From assembly GCA_028829895.1 (NCBI GenBank), contig CM054179.1, forward strand, positions 46,509,891 to 46,573,890: 64,000 nt of DNA, read 5' to 3'. This DNA comes from Sinotaia quadrata. Its lineage: Eukaryota > Mollusca > Gastropoda > Architaenioglossa > Viviparidae. The notes under the pieces were generated by a model. That model had not been told where the DNA came from and did no database searches. It saw only the letters and a program-made list of their open reading frames with translations. Below are positions 37,341 to 51,417 of the stretch, piece by piece; positions within the stretch are counted from its first letter, which is position 1; every line of letters begins with the position of its first letter. Both the position numbers and the translations under genes were made by a program.

Positions 37341-39889
37341 GTATCTTAGTTGTTAAATATGTTCACTGAATGTGTTATTTGTAATTAATTTAAATGTTTG
37401 AGAATTTAGTTGTTGGAACGTGTGGTGGAGTAAATTTGCCTCTAAACTTAATTGTTATATGAATTGTTAAATGTTAAAGTGACACGGCCTTGGGCACTGC
37501 TTGTGTGATATTTGTAAGTGTCAAAGTTGGAAGCAAACAACTCAGGTAAAGAATATGATAAACTTGTGATGTAATCTAAACCCGTTTTAGGTGGATGAGT
37601 AGTTTTTATTATCCAATGGTTAAGATTTACAAAAACGAGACCAGCCAAGCGGCTGAGATCAAATGTTTACCGGCTGTAAAGAATTATATTGTCTAATCAC
37701 TTTGAATTTGAAGTGGAAAAAGTCCGGTCATAAGAGGCAGCCATTAAATAATGGTGAATTAACCGACTAATTGAGAGAGAATGGACTGAGAAATATCATT
37801 AATTTTTGCTATTGATAAGTTATATCTTGCATTTTACGTGATGTATTATGTGAGTAGACTATTAGTTCTACAAACTGTGAAATATGATGCTATGCTTGTA
37901 TGTAGTATACTAAACACTTGACATTGTTTCTAATGAACCTGTTCATAAACTATCATGTTGTATTTATTATGCCATGTGTCTGTATTGGGCTAATAACTAC
38001 TGTTTTGCGGGAAATTGTAAGTTGAGACTTGAAAGTAAGAAACAATGGAGTTAGATATGAATAAACTGGACATTTAGTATTTGATCGATGATTATTTTTT
38101 ACAGGGAAGAAGCAGCCTTTTATGTTTTACCTGAATCCCCTGGTTTGCTGATTTATAAACTGCTATGACTGTGGTAGACTCAAGACGTTTTTACTCCCAG
38201 TTTGTAAGTGTCAGCATACTCTGCACTCTGTTGATGAGCAGAATTATTTTTCAGTGGTGTTATGTGGGTGACATAACTTTTTTTACAATTTCATGTTAAG
38301 TACCCATCTATAGTTGTGATGATGGTAAAGCAAATGGCATCTTAGAAGTTAACTGAAGAAGAGAAAATCCCCTTTGCCAAAAAAATCATTAACCATTTAA
38401 TGAACAATTGCAATGATTCGGTGAGATAGACAAATCAGGCATTTGACCATAGACAGCCTAGTGCCTTGACTTCAAATGCTATTCCAAGATGGACTGATTG
38501 CATTTACATGGACTACGGCGAAGGGTAATACCAGGCTTAATGGTACTTCACTGATGGTACAGCATGACATCAACCTGTTGCCAATTTAGTGGAAGTATGA
38601 AAAGACAGCACCATTTGACCTAGCCCATTCATGGGAAAGTCTGTCTCAACACATATACGAGAGGTCATTTTATTCTGTTGTTTTGCATCACACCAAAAGC
38701 TGATCATCATTCAATACCATGGGTGTCAGATGAGATGAGTCCACACACATGCATCTCCAGCAAGATATTGAGATGACATGACAGGGCAAGTGAGCAGGAT
38801 ACAGGGCATATACATACGTGCGTCCTCCTAATTTTCTACAGCTGAGAGGAGGCAACATGCACATAAATGAACTATGACCCTCTTCATTTTTATGCAGTGT
38901 AAGCTGAGAGATGACATGACAAGCACACATCTAACTGATTGTCACATATGTCTGCATGAGATTTTCTACATCCAGCGTCAACATGACACATATACATCTA
39001 ATCAATTATTATCCCTTTTATGCATGGGAATTTAATTGCCAAGTGTGTCACCAAGTGTATACTTGAGTGCATCCACATTCAGTTTATGAAAATCCTCAAT
39101 GCAGATTCTGTAAAATCTGTTAGGCGAAAACGACGCATGACACCGACTGGGAATGGTGTTTCCGAAGGACCCCCCAACACAAGGCATACTTAGCCGCCCC
39201 ATGTAGGACACGAACCAAGCACAGGACAATATACACGCCCTCCATAGCCAACAGTCAGACAGTGGAAACAGAGACCTTCCGCCGCTACTGCATAATGGAA
39301 CGTCCTTTGTAGTTGCTATGATGATTCAGACAGGGGAGGGACAAAGACCCCCCCTCCCCAATGAGATGGCTTGGGTGAATGGGAAACGTGTTAAGTGCGT
39401 CTTCAATTCCCGCTATTTCGTGGAAGGGGGTGGGGGGTACATAAGAGTTTGGTGGCTAGGAAGGATTTAACAAACAAGACTGTTAGAATACGTTATGCTA
39501 ATAAAGATATCCCTCCCGCAACCCATTAAATCGTATTAATTAGTTCATGTTCTACACATTTGCTTATTTATTTAGCCACTCTACCCATGTTCATGCCTAT
39601 TCACTCACCTCATATCCATCCTGTCAAGTATCCCTAATTCATCTATTTATCTCGGTCTAATTAATTAATTATCATTCGGTCCTCCTATATGCTTACTACC
39701 TGCCTACATATCAATCTTTCTGTATTTCTATCTATCTATGTATCTGCTTATCTATGTACTCATCCAACCATCCAGCATGCCTGTCAAGCTCTGTTCCATT
39801 TGTCAAATTATATAATTATCAGTTTGTTGTCTGTCTCTATATTTACCTATGTATCCGAATGTCTCCGCTGCCTTAGTTTCATAGTGTAC
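37341..39889. other. Intergenic, no gene seen
   Basis: AT-rich sequence after gene 1. Short open frames on both strands lack domains. Confidence 0.6.
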
Positions 39890-40160
39890 TGGCGTGGTAG
39901 TGTGTGTGGGGGGGGGGTCAAGACGGAGAGACAGAGACGCACCGAAGGAGAAAGAGAGAGAGGTCCGTATAGAACAAGAAGAGAGAATAAGTGGAGCGGT
40001 ACATTGCGGTCTGTGTGACTGTGTCGCCTTGAAATAAAGTGACTCATCTAAACATGATGTCGCGTGTGGATGTCGTCAAGCACGTATTTTCCATCATCAT
40101 TGACGTCAGTGGTGCATCCTATGGTGACCCTCTACACTACACCCACCTCATCACATGGTA
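39890..40160 (+). mobile_element. LTR-like remnant B, intergenic
   Basis: It shares the layout and much of the sequence of the remnant at 21960-22300: tgtgtcgccttgaaataaag (AATAAA at 40033-40038), taaac, atgatgtcgcgtgtggatgt, then ctatggtgaccctctacac. Two diverged copies with a polyadenylation signal at the same place favour the 3' part of an LTR over chance. No internal coding region is adjacent. Confidence 0.4.
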
Positions 40161-40860
40161 ATATGTAAACATTCTCTTTATGAATTATATGTTTATTTAT
40201 GTATTTTGTTACATGTTTATTATTGTTAATAACGTGAGCTGCTTTTCGTGTTTCTATGATGTTTATTGTGTTTTGAAAGTTTATTCAATGTCTCCAAGCA
40301 CTTTTAACGTTTTCTTTTTCTTAAGAAAAAAAAACTTGCATTAAAGATTAAATGGTCTTGCAAATTTACTTTTATTATTTACTACTATTATGAAATAATT
40401 ATGCCTATGATACAGAATGAAGATTGTTCTGTTTATGAGAAATAATATTACACAATAGGCGCTTCATGTCAGACATTTCAAACGAGAGACTATCCCTATA
40501 TATATATATTATTTTATGACTGAAATAATAATTGCCGCATTCAAAATGCTTTTATATCTAAAAGTAAAGTCAACTCTAACCCACCTCTTACCATTCAGCA
40601 GTGTACCATTAATTGCACTATTACAGGTACAATTAATGCGAAGGTACTCTGTTAATTAGGAGCATAATTAAAGTCACTTCAACCTATCTCCTTTGAAGTC
40701 AACTTCCTGTTCTTAGGTGTCAGGTACGTGCAACAGTTGCAACAGAAATAAATAAATCAGACAAATATATTTAAGACAATATTTGTGTGTGTGTGTGTGT
40801 GTGTCTTCTCTTTCAGTGGAGTATTGACTACGTTACTGCAGTTATTGTTTTATTATTTCA

Positions 40861-41186
40861 GTCTGTCACGTGACATCCATTACCTCAGTTCTTGTGACTG
40901 TTCCTAAATGCTATGTGCCAGACGTGTATCGCAATAAAAATCTTATATCCTCGCTGCAAAGCTGTGTATGTATTTTTTTATTATTATTTCGCATATTATT
41001 ATAAGCTCAATACAAGGAAGTAAATTTGACGTTGAGAAAAGTAATTCTGAAGGCATTCGAGGACACGTGCATTTTCAAATAATAGTTGGTTCATGTGAGG
41101 GCAGAGTCACGTGGGCAATTCTAACAGCTATCGGCTTTTCCATTTACAGACATCTTTAGTGAGTACGTATTCTCTGTCTACAATGA
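40861..41186 (+). repeat. Direct duplication block, copy 2
   Basis: Diverged partner of 634-1086 on the same strand, about 40.2 kb away. Both copies keep a canonical-looking acceptor (tccatttacag) and, 9-17 bases later, a donor-like gtgagta. They may be remnants of an untranslated exon or an ordinary dispersed repeat. Confidence 0.65.
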
Positions 41187-41259
41187 ACAAATTGAATATT
41201 CAACATTTAAAAGTAAGTCAGCGCACAGTGCAGGGTAGCATTCACATGATTAGAAATAA

Positions 41260-41471
41260 GGTTGGTGTATTTACGTCATGAACCGCTCACCTTCAACGAC
41301 CGTGACGTAAAGCTGGTAGACAGTCACTGCAACAGCAACGACCATCACATGCTTCTTTGTCGTGCAGACTGAAACGATAACGACGACGATAATGATGATA
41401 GAGCAATAATAATACTAATAATATTGTCGACGACAGTGATTAAAACAGTGCGAGTCCAAAAGTAATAATAG
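41260..41471. repeat. Near-identical inverted repeat, right arm (212 bases)
   Basis: Partner of 10147-10358 in opposite orientation, lying 75 bases after the direct duplication block copy 2. No flanking target duplication is obvious. Confidence 0.85.
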
Positions 41472-41629
41472 TATGTTTTCATTAGTCAAGAACGAAAGTC
41501 AGAGGTTCGAAGACGATCAAATACCGTCGTAGTTCTGACCATAAACGATGCCAACTAACAAACAGCAATCGGGTACATTCTAATATCTATATAGGTTTTG
41601 CATACGAAACGTTTATACTCGTGAATAGT

Positions 41630-41899
<270 letters not shown>

Positions 41900-42164
41900 T
41901 TTCTTGTGTTTGTTTGTGTGCCAGCATATACCTATATAAAGTTAATTCACAAAATTCCCTAAATTTGAAAATTATTAAAACTTTCTAGATTATTTCCTTT
42001 TACAATTTTTTAATACTTTCACAATGAATCTTGTTATTTTAATTATACACAACAACTTTATTTCCAGTGTTCTAGCAAATTCTTTTCCTGATTTGTTATT
42101 TTAACTCTGGTACTTACAAAAATATCATCATGCGCGGTACCCAAAGTGCTCATCTCATGTGTGT

Positions 42165-42360
42165 GTATTATACAACATTTAAAGCTTTCATCTATATTAG
42201 TAGTGATGTATTATACAACATTTAAAGCTTTCATCTATATTAGTAGTGATGTATTATACAACATTTAAAGCTTTCATCTATATTAGTAGTGATATATTAT
42301 ACAACATTTAAAGCTTTCATCTATATTAGTAGTGATGGTAGTTAGTAGTAGTAGTAGTAG
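42165..42360. repeat. 43-base tandem repeat, 4 copies, then (AGT)n
   Basis: Unit contains tattatacaacatttaaagc and tttcatctatattagtagtg. The copies are almost identical, indicating recent amplification. Confidence 0.95.
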
Positions 42361-43380
42361 TAGTATAATGTAAACATCGGTCAAGTGAGTCAACAATGAC
42401 TAGCAGACTCTTAATTTAACAGTTCACTTATATCTGTAAGAAGACTGACACTTTCAGATAATTACTTCTCCAATAAATAGAGCTACTTGCCAAACGAATG
42501 AAACAGACAATATCTTCGTCAAATTTTCTTAAAAACCTTTATTTCTATTTTATTAAATTACTGAATTTCTTTGCTTTTTTTTACTTTTGGAGAGAAAGGA
42601 TTGTTTGTGGGTAGAGTAAGTAAATATATTTTATTGGATATAAATAATTATATAAGCTTGTATATCGGTGTGTGCATTATCCTTCTCTCTTTATTAGTGG
42701 TTTGAATATTTGTACCGGATATACTAGTTATTGCCATGACATATTCATTAAGTAGAAAATCTTAACTCATTATAAATTATTATTATGAAAGTGGACTGAG
42801 GAATAATTAATATTTTAGGATTTGGGGCGAAAGCTCGGTTATAAAAAAATTAATAATTACACTTATAGATCTTACAATTCGCGTCAGAAGAGGATTTCTC
42901 ATTTATTTTTCCCCTGGCTGGAAATCTCATGTTTTCTTCCATTAAGTTATTATCTAATAAAACCATTGAAAAGGAGAAAAATAAATAATTTATATGCACT
43001 GACTGTACGCACACATCAGTCAGCTATATGTGTTTGCGTTATACACGTGCTTTCAAATCGAGAAACACAGAGAGAGAGAAATAATATCTAGGCAAAGCAT
43101 GCGATGACATCACTGCATTTTAAGTTCTGAGAGGGCGGGGAGGGGGCAGTGACATGATAGATTCTCATTTCACAACAATTCTACACGTCTCACAGTAATT
43201 ATGCACGTCACAGCAATTATCCAGGTAAAACAGTATTTCTCCATGTCATAAAGTCATTCTCCACATCACACAGCAATTCCCCCAAACCTAAGGCAAGTTC
43301 TATAACTCCTGTGATTCTAGTAAAAATAGCAATGTTTGAATGAATGCATTCGCTCTTTCATACAACTACTTCACGAGACA
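42361..43380. other. Intergenic, no gene seen
   Basis: AT-rich and unremarkable apart from loose cacagcaattctccacgtc-like repetition at 43170-43290. Confidence 0.6.
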
Positions 43381-43389
43381 AGTAGTGCT

Positions 43390-43860
43390 TTCATACACAC
43401 GACACTGAGTACCTCTGTTCAGTGGCCAAATGTCCCCAGTGCAGTCGACACTGAAAGCCTCCTGTAAGTGAACAATGATTTGCTCCGTGCAAAGCACAAT
43501 GCGTACCTCCAATGTATTGGTCAGTTACTTTATGCAGGAAACAAATGAGTGCCTCCATCAGTGTCAATGATTGCCTGAAAGCAGTGGGCAAATAAGTGCA
43601 TCCTTCTAGTGCACAATTAGTGCCTCCAGGCATTCGTCAACGAGGGCTTCCAGGTAGCAGACAATGAATACCTCCATGCAGTAAACAATTAGTGCTTCCA
43701 TGTTGCAGACAATACGTACCTTCCTGTAGTGAACAATTAGTGCTTCCATACAGTGAACAATAAAACCTCTATGCAAGAAAAAATAAGTGCCTCCACGCAG
43801 TGGATTCTGAGTACCACTTTGCAATGGACAATGGGTACTTCCATCTGTGTCTTCAGTTAG
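43390..43860. repeat. Degenerate minisatellite
   Basis: Irregular units of roughly 25-30 bases built from agtgcctcca, gcagtgaacaatta and variants. Confidence 0.8.
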
Positions 43861-44654
43861 CAGCTGTCCAGAATGTGCAGAAGTTTAATGACCTAAGAGG
43901 TGTTGGTCTTCAGGGTGTCTTCTCCGCCTAAGACCGGTATCCCTCCGTGTACCCGCATTTCCACCCGGGAACAAGTCACCACTGTGGTACTCTGCGAAAG
44001 GCTTGAACTAAACTTCTAAGTGCATAGTTGTAGTAAGAAATCCATAAATGAAAGAAAAATAAATACATAAGCAAAGAAAATTAGTTCCTTGATGCGTCCA
44101 TCCTTTTTCATATGTACGAATGTGTGTTGTGTTTGTTTAGCGTGCAAATTAAGTCGATTCATTTAAATTTGAAATGGTTGATCATATTTATTGCAGATTT
44201 ATTATTAGTAACGTAGTAAATACGCATAGGCATACATGGGTTAAAGTTCACTCCGCTATTTACAAAGGTAGCCATACATTTCCTTACATTCAGATGTCAA
44301 GGAAGTAAAATAATGACAAACAAATCGTTCGTACATAACAAGGACATGACTATAATTCATTCTAGACAGGGCGACAATAGCTATCAAACGTGCAGGTCAA
44401 TACAGGGTTGTCGGTCATGCATTACGACTGGCACAGCTAATCGGATTGACGTCACAACTCGCCCCCCACCCCACCCCCGAAAAATAGATCAGTGACACCT
44501 TCCATTTATGGAGATTATGACGCAACTATCAAACATCCAAGACGGTACTCTACAAGTGCATAGGCAAATCGATGACACAGCTCTGAAACATGCGAGGTGA
44601 TGAAATAATAATTCCAGTTTTGAGATAAGGACGCAAATAGCAAACGTAGGAGAC

Positions 44655-44850
44655 GATGACAACTAGCAAACGTGCAAATCTATGACACATTTATTAAATG
44701 TGAAAAGCAATGACACAACTAGCAAACGTGCAAATCTATGACACATTTATTAAATGTGAAAAGCAATGACACAACTAGCAAACGTGCAAATCTATGACAC
44801 ATTTATTAAATGTGAAAAGCAATGACACAACTAGCAAACGTGCAAATCTT
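44655..44850. repeat. 56-base tandem repeat, about 3.3 copies
   Basis: Unit contains caaacgtgcaaatctatgac, acatttattaaatgtgaaaa and gcaatgacacaactag. Confidence 0.95.
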
Positions 44851-45196
44851 TCATCTCTAAGGCCTGCAAGAAGTCTTCATCAATTTGACATTATCAGTTA
44901 ACATTTGGCCTTTGTGGGAACATTGCTCTAATCATAGGAATCTGCGGACCGCTTAATATCGAAGCTGTCCAACGCCAGGGGTGGTGGTGGTGATAATATA
45001 CTATTGATGGAAGAAAGGGGACATTTAACAATGATGATCGTGCAGTGAAATTCCATTACATTCCTGGTTATCGTGAGCACAGTCAATAGCACAGAGTAAA
45101 ATACTGCGTCATCAAAAATGTAATCTACGGCATGGAATTCATAGGAATAGGAATTTATACAGTCTACTTGATGCATGTGTGCGTTTCTTTGTTTTT

Positions 45197-45333
<137 letters not shown>

Positions 45334-45718
45334 ACACTTCATGCATATTCCACCGACCAGTTGACCAATTTTCTAGTTCATTGCACACTGCCAAGAAACC
45401 CCTACACTTCCCACATGGAAATTTTGTCACCTGAGTGACCAGGAAGAAAGATTGCAGATATCATTTTGTAGCTAGAGTACTAGTGGGAGGTACATTTCAC
45501 TGGGAATGGAGTGTTTGCTACGTACGAATACTTAAGACAGGTATTTGTTGTGTTCATGCTGAGTTAGGGATAAGTATTAACTGCACTAGTAGATTATGCT
45601 TTCATTAATATTCATTGCCTTCAATAATGTTTATTACAAGACAAAATCTCAGGATTGTCTTAATCACAATATCTATTTACAAAGTTATTTTAATGTTACA
45701 AACTTACTGTTGTCGCAG

Positions 45719-46224
45719 TATGTTGTTGATAGTAATAGTAGTGTAGTAGTTGTTTTACTAGTTATAGAAGTAACTAGAAAGTGTTCTGTTGTTCTTAGTA
45801 GTAGTAGGAGGAGGAGTAGCAGTAGTAGAAGTAGTAGTAGTATAGTAGTAGTAGTAGTAGTAGTAGCAGTAGTAGAAATAGTATAGTAGTAGTAGTATAG
45901 TATTAGTAGTATAGTAGTAGTAGTAGTAGCAGCAGTAGTAGTAGTAGTAGTAATAGGAACAGTAGTAGAAATAGTAATAATAGCAGTAGTAATAGTAGTA
46001 GTAGTATAGTAGCAGTAGTAGTAGTAGTAGTAGTAATAGTAATAATAGCAGTAGTAGTAGTAATAGTAGTAGTAGTAGTAGTATAGTAGCAGTAGTAGCA
46101 GTAGTAATAGTAATAATAGCAGTAGTAGTAGTAATAGTAGCAGTAGTAGTAGTATAGCAGTAATAATAGTAGCAGTAATAGCAGCAGTAATATAATAGTA
46201 GTAGTAGTAGTAGTAGTAGTAATA
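45719..46224. repeat. Long (TAG)n trinucleotide tract
   Basis: About 500 bases of TAG/CAG/AAT-type triplets; the Leu- or Tyr-rich open frames are artefacts. Confidence 0.97.
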
Positions 46225-47440
46225 TTTTGTGAGCGGTCGTGGTGAATTGAAAATATGACATTAGAAAATATTCATCGTCAGTTTTGAAGGCAATTTATGC
46301 TATATTGTAAACGATGTAGATATAGATACAGAGATAGAAATAGATAAGAAGATATAGATACAGATTATATAAATACAGATAATGATATTGTAAAGATAGA
46401 GATCATGTCTCAATTATTATGAATTCACATAATTATGCTCGCTCTGTAATATAAATCTGTGAAGACTTCAGTATACTGTTTCTGTAACACGTGCCATTTT
46501 GACTTTATTCTTTGCTATATGCCACGAAAACTTTGTATTTATATTGCATGTCATAGCTGCTCTGCTTTTTTTATTATTATTAATTTGGTGTGTCCTAGTA
46601 ATGTTATTTCTACGTTGTGTAACATTGCAACTTTTTTTTTTGAAAAGGTGATCCATGGTGACTATTTCTGTAATGTGCTTATGTGATCTTATTGCTGTGT
46701 GGTTTACCATGGTGACTTTATATCTGTGATGTGCTTAGGTGATTTTATCGCTCTGTGTCATTCTCTCCTGAGACATGGCTATTAATTTAGCTCAGTCACA
46801 TTACATAAATATTTAAATATTTAAATATAAACATTCCAACAATACAAGATGTACTGTTATAAAAGTTAAAGGGCGCATACATGTTAAGTTTAAGCATCTA
46901 CGTTTCAAGGAAAAGCAGACCAAATGTATTTTAGTTGAAGTCCAGTTTAGGGCAAATGGAAACAATTAAAATATATTATCTAAATTTGTAGATTTCACCT
47001 CCAGTAGACAGTAAAACCCAGAATTATCAATGGGAAATCAGAAGTCTTAACCCCGGGCAGGATTAACAGTAGTGTGTTTTCGTCCAAGAATGAGTAGGTG
47101 TGGTAAAATACCTGAGTTGTAAGACAAAGGTGATAATGTAGATAGGAGAACAAATTTAAATTATTTCGCTTCAAAATTCCCTCACTATGGCCAGAAGGAA
47201 GGGAGTCCGGTCCATCAAAGATCGTAAAAATGTTGTATTGATGTATGGGTCAAAGACTCTGGAAAAAGAGCAAATGATTCTCTGTAATAATGTTTCTTTC
47301 ATCCTTTGTTTTAGCAGAAACTAAGGGTTATGATATTTTCCATGATTACATTTTTTTGTCGATTGTGTGCTCCTCGCTCAACAGTGTCGTGACAATCCAG
47401 ATCTGATCCAGTTCGTCTTGCAGAGATTGATGTCAGTTAT
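46225..47440. other. Intergenic, no gene seen
   Basis: Loose gatagatacagatatagata run at 46315-46400; otherwise unremarkable. Confidence 0.6.
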
Positions 47441-47757
47441 TTGGTTTCTTTTACTTTAACTAAGTTGTCCCATTTCTTAATTCTTACTTTTACTTTAACT
47501 AAGTTGTCCCATTTCTTAATTCTTACTTTTACTTTAACTAAGTTGTCCCATTTCTTAATTCTTACTTTTACTTTAACTAAGATGTCCCATTTCTTAATTC
47601 TTACTTTTACTTTAACTAAGTTGTCCCATTTCTTAATTCTTACTTTTACTTTAACTAAGATGTCCCATTCTTAATTCTTACTTTAACTAAGCTGTCCCAT
47701 TCTTAATTCTTACTTTTACTTTAACTAAGATGTCCCATTCTTAATTCTTACTTTTGT
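47441..47757. repeat. 39-base minisatellite, about 8 copies
   Basis: Unit contains ttactttaactaagttgtcc and catttcttaattc. It is shortened in the last copies. Confidence 0.95.
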
Positions 47758-47834
47758 TATCTACCACTATAACCATTGAACCCAATTATCCAAAGCTCAG
47801 TATTTTTGCTCTTGAGGAATTTAATAATTTTAAG

Positions 47835-48054
47835 TGATATTTGTTGCTACCGATATGTGTTGCTGCTTATGTCATAGACTGTCCTAGTGTTTTAATTGTG
47901 ATTGTGTTGCTGCTTATGTCATAGACTGTCCTAGTGTTTTAATTGTTATTGTGTTGCTGCTTATGTCATAGACTGTCCTAGTGTTTTAAATGTGATTGTG
48001 TTGCTGCTTATGTCATACTCATAGACTGTCCTAGTGTTTTAATTGTGATTGTGT
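47835..48054. repeat. 47-base tandem repeat, about 4 copies
   Basis: Unit contains gtgttgctgcttatgtcata and gactgtcctagtgttttaat. Confidence 0.95.
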
Positions 48055-48364
48055 CGCGGATGATGATGTTCGCGCTGCTAATAGTTCTATTATTTTTAAT
48101 GTTTCGGTTGCTGATAAGGATGCTATTGCTGTTGTGGATAGATACTATCTTTGCTTATGTAGTTTCTGCTGTGGTTAATATTGTTGATGCTGTTGTAGTT
48201 GTTCATTTTATTGTTATCTCTGATGATGTAAATATAAATATCGTTATTCTTAAAGTTGAATCTGCTTTTGGTTTTTACTGTTTGTTTTGCAGCTGCTGTT
48301 TAAAATTTAATTGCTGTCGACGTTGCAATTGGTGTTGTTCATGCATATATAATTGCATTAATTT

Positions 48365-49510
48365 TAATTGGTTATGTTGTATTTACTATTGATCTGTTAA
48401 TGGTTATGTTGTTGCAATTGATGCGTTATTGGTAAAGTTGTATTTACCAATGATGTGTTAAGTGTTAGGTTTTATTTGCAAATGATGAGTTAGGGTTCGG
48501 TTGTAGTTGCAGTTGATATGTATTGGTTAGGTTGTATTTGCTATTGATGTGTTATTCCTTAGGTTGTAGTTAAAATTGATATGGTTTTGGTTAGGTTTGT
48601 AGTTGCACTTGATGTGTTATTGGTTATGTTGCATTTATTATTGGTATGGTGTTGGTTAGGTTATACTGCAGTTGCAATTGATGTGCTATTGGTTTTTGGC
48701 GTATTTATTATTGATACGCCATTGGTAAGGTTGTATTTGCTATTTATTTGTTATTGGTTAATTTGCATATACTAGTGATGTGTTATGGGTTAGGTTGTAT
48801 TTACCTTCGATGTATTATTGGTTCTGATGTATTTGCTATTGATGTGTTATTGGTTACATTATATTTGCTATTGATGTGTTACTCGTTATGTTGTATTTGA
48901 TATTGATGTGTTATTGTGTTGAATTGTTTTTGCTATTGACGTGTTATGGGTTAGGTTGTATTGGCAGTTGATGTGTTACTGGTTATGTTGTATTTGCTAG
49001 AGATGTTTTATTGGTTAAATTATATTTGCTAGAGATGTGTTATTGGTTAAGTTGCATTTATTATTGGTATGGTGTTGGTTAGGTTATATTGTAGTTGCAA
49101 TTGGTGTGCTATTGGTTATGGCGTATTTATTATTGATACGTCATTAGTTAGGTTATATTTGCTATTTATTTGTTATTGGTTAATTTGCATATACTAGTGA
49201 TGTGCTATTGGTTAGATTGTATTTACCTTCGATGTGTTATTGGTTTGGTTGTATTTGCTAGAGATGTGTTAGTGGTTAATTTGTATTTGCTATTGACGTA
49301 TTACTGGTTGAGTTGTATTTGCTATTGATTGTTATTGGTTGAGTTGTATTTGCCATGATGTATTATTTGTTAGGTTGTACTTGCTATTGATGTGTTAGCC
49401 TATATTTTCTAATGATGTATCATTGGTTAGGTTGTATTTGCTACTAATATGTTACTGGTTATGAAGTATATGCTATTGATGTGTTACTGGCTAGGTTGTA
49501 GTGGGTATTA
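48365..49510. repeat. Degenerate minisatellite of over 1.1 kb
   Basis: Units of about 28-32 bases built from gatgtgttattggttaggt and tgtatttgctatt, with some higher-order repeats (48640-48780 resembles 49060-49210). Confidence 0.9.
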
Positions 49511-49957
49511 ATGATTGCTGTTAGTAATATATTTTAAACTATTTTCGCTTTTATGCAGGAATGAAATAGGGCGAGGAACGGCAGAGGGCTGTGCTCAAAT
49601 CATATCTTTCCTGCCATCATGTTTCATCAAAAACGAAGTATTAATTAATATATTTACTTTATTTATTTGTGTTCATTTCTTTGTTGTTTCTTATTTGTTT
49701 GTTTCCTATTTGTATGTTTCATGTTCATTTGTTTGTTGCTTGCTTGTTGGGCTCGTTGTATAGTTGGTTGGTTCTTTTTTATATTTGAGTTTGATTCTTT
49801 GCTGTTTGTTTGTTTGTTTGTTTGTTTGTGAAGCATTAAGTAAAACTAAATTTCCTAACAGTACAAAAGAACATGAATATTGGATATTAAGATATATTAT
49901 TTAAAAACAATAATATGTTATCAGGTACTTTTTATTTATTTCATATATAAGACTTCA

Positions 49958-49964
49958 ACGTGTG

Positions 49965-50034
<70 letters not shown>
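49958..50034. repeat. (GTGC)n-(GT)n microsatellite
   Basis: Tetranucleotide then dinucleotide run. Confidence 0.97.
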
Positions 50035-50036
<2 letters not shown>

Positions 50037-50238
50037 GAATGTTGAGTATTTCTTTGTTTGTACTCTTGATGATATCCAGGTTTCACTCTCGTCCGTCTAT
50101 GTTTCCATTACAAATAATTTTCGATTAAAAAAAAATATTTTTTTCATGCCTTCGCTGCTACTTTATTACTTTATCATTGTTTAGCCAGTCATGGTGGATT
50201 TCCATGAATCTATTGTATTTAGGTTACTTTCTTTTCAG

Positions 50239-50313
50239 TTCAACGTTTCAGATTTACGTTTATTCCTACCTTGCTGGTGGGTGTCGTGTGCACAAATCTG
50301 TCTACTGTTCAAA
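50239..50313 (+). CDS. Possible signal-peptide exon of gene 2
   Basis: The interval is bounded by an acceptor (tttcttttcag) and a near-perfect donor (tcaaa|gtaagt). Read in phase 1 it gives QRFRFTFIPTLLVGVVCTNL followed by STVQ: basic residues, a hydrophobic core and small polar residues, as in a secretory signal peptide. Its last base would join the phase-1 exon at 55379 to give Ser. No ATG exon was identified upstream, and the other frames of this interval are also open, so the call is weak. Confidence 0.25.
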
Positions 50314-51108
50314 GTAAGTCAGCTTCAGATATGATGTATGTAGCTTGATGTATGTGATGAACAAACTTTGACAGCCTTTTGCTATTTGCCTATTGTTCTT
50401 GTAATTAGGTTGTAAACAGGTTTGATGGCGCCAACATTAGCATGTCTTTAATATGGGGAGGTATCAAGTTTTCCTTAGCTCTGAAAGTAGCTATGGTTAA
50501 AGTGTTCCAACAAACATTATAGCGAAGTTGTGGTTTAGGGGCTTTTTAAAAATTAATTTGAGTGCTTTGTTCTCAGTGACTGTGTAAATGTTTGCGATTT
50601 GGGTGTTTGTAAGAGTTGTTTTTTTTTACTATTCAAATCAAATGCGAATTGGGGAAGTGGCAAATAGGGAGAATGTGCGTCACTGATAATATAGGACGCA
50701 CGGAATGGTTGACAGTGCCTATGATTCAGGAAAACGACACAAAAGGGGGAGAACTCGTGCCGCTATCAATATCTCGCCGTGAATAACGTGTCCAAAATTT
50801 CCTCATTTGTTCGCAGGTGAAAACCAGAAATACCACTCCATTCCCGTTGGGATATATATAACCCATTTACTTTGCAGGTAAACTAATCCATTAGGGCATG
50901 TTTCACTAGCGATATTTACTTTCTAATATGTCGGGGGTTACGATAACCTGTGTTACATTTTAGGTCGTCTCTACTATTTTCGCAACCTGCATTGTTTTAA
51001 TATTCATGTCTCCAATCCAAAACATTATGAAAAAACATTATAATAAGAGCATAAAGATAAATGCGAACTGTAATTAAATATTTAATAAGTTTAAAACAAA
51101 GATATAAT

Positions 51109-51125
51109 TTCACACACACACACAC

Positions 51126-51169
<44 letters not shown>

Positions 51170-51230
51170 ACACACACTCACACACACACACACAAACAAA
51201 CACACACACAAACAAACACACACACAATTT
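51109..51230. repeat. (CA)n microsatellite, interrupted
   Basis: CA run with caaacaaa interruptions. Confidence 0.97.
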
Positions 51231-51417
51231 CTAAATCCAACCATCAACTGAAGGCAAAGTGGCTCATTCAATCAATTCGTTGTTCATAAATCTTTTCACC
51301 TGTTTAATTAAGATCAAATTTTAATTCTCTGTTGTTTACATTAAGGACGTGAATAACTTTTTCTTAGCGGGAATGTTAATGGACATCAGGGTGCCTTCTA
51401 AATTCTTCTCAGTTAAC

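Noticed and set aside
47441..47674. 77-residue protein with repeated LTKLSHFLILTFT
   Set aside because: Same cause: a 39-base tandem repeat.
49559..49638. Possible small exon after tttatgcag in the gene 2 upstream region
   Set aside because: The phase-1 frame is closed by TAG, the residues match no domain, and the donor (gtatta) is weak.
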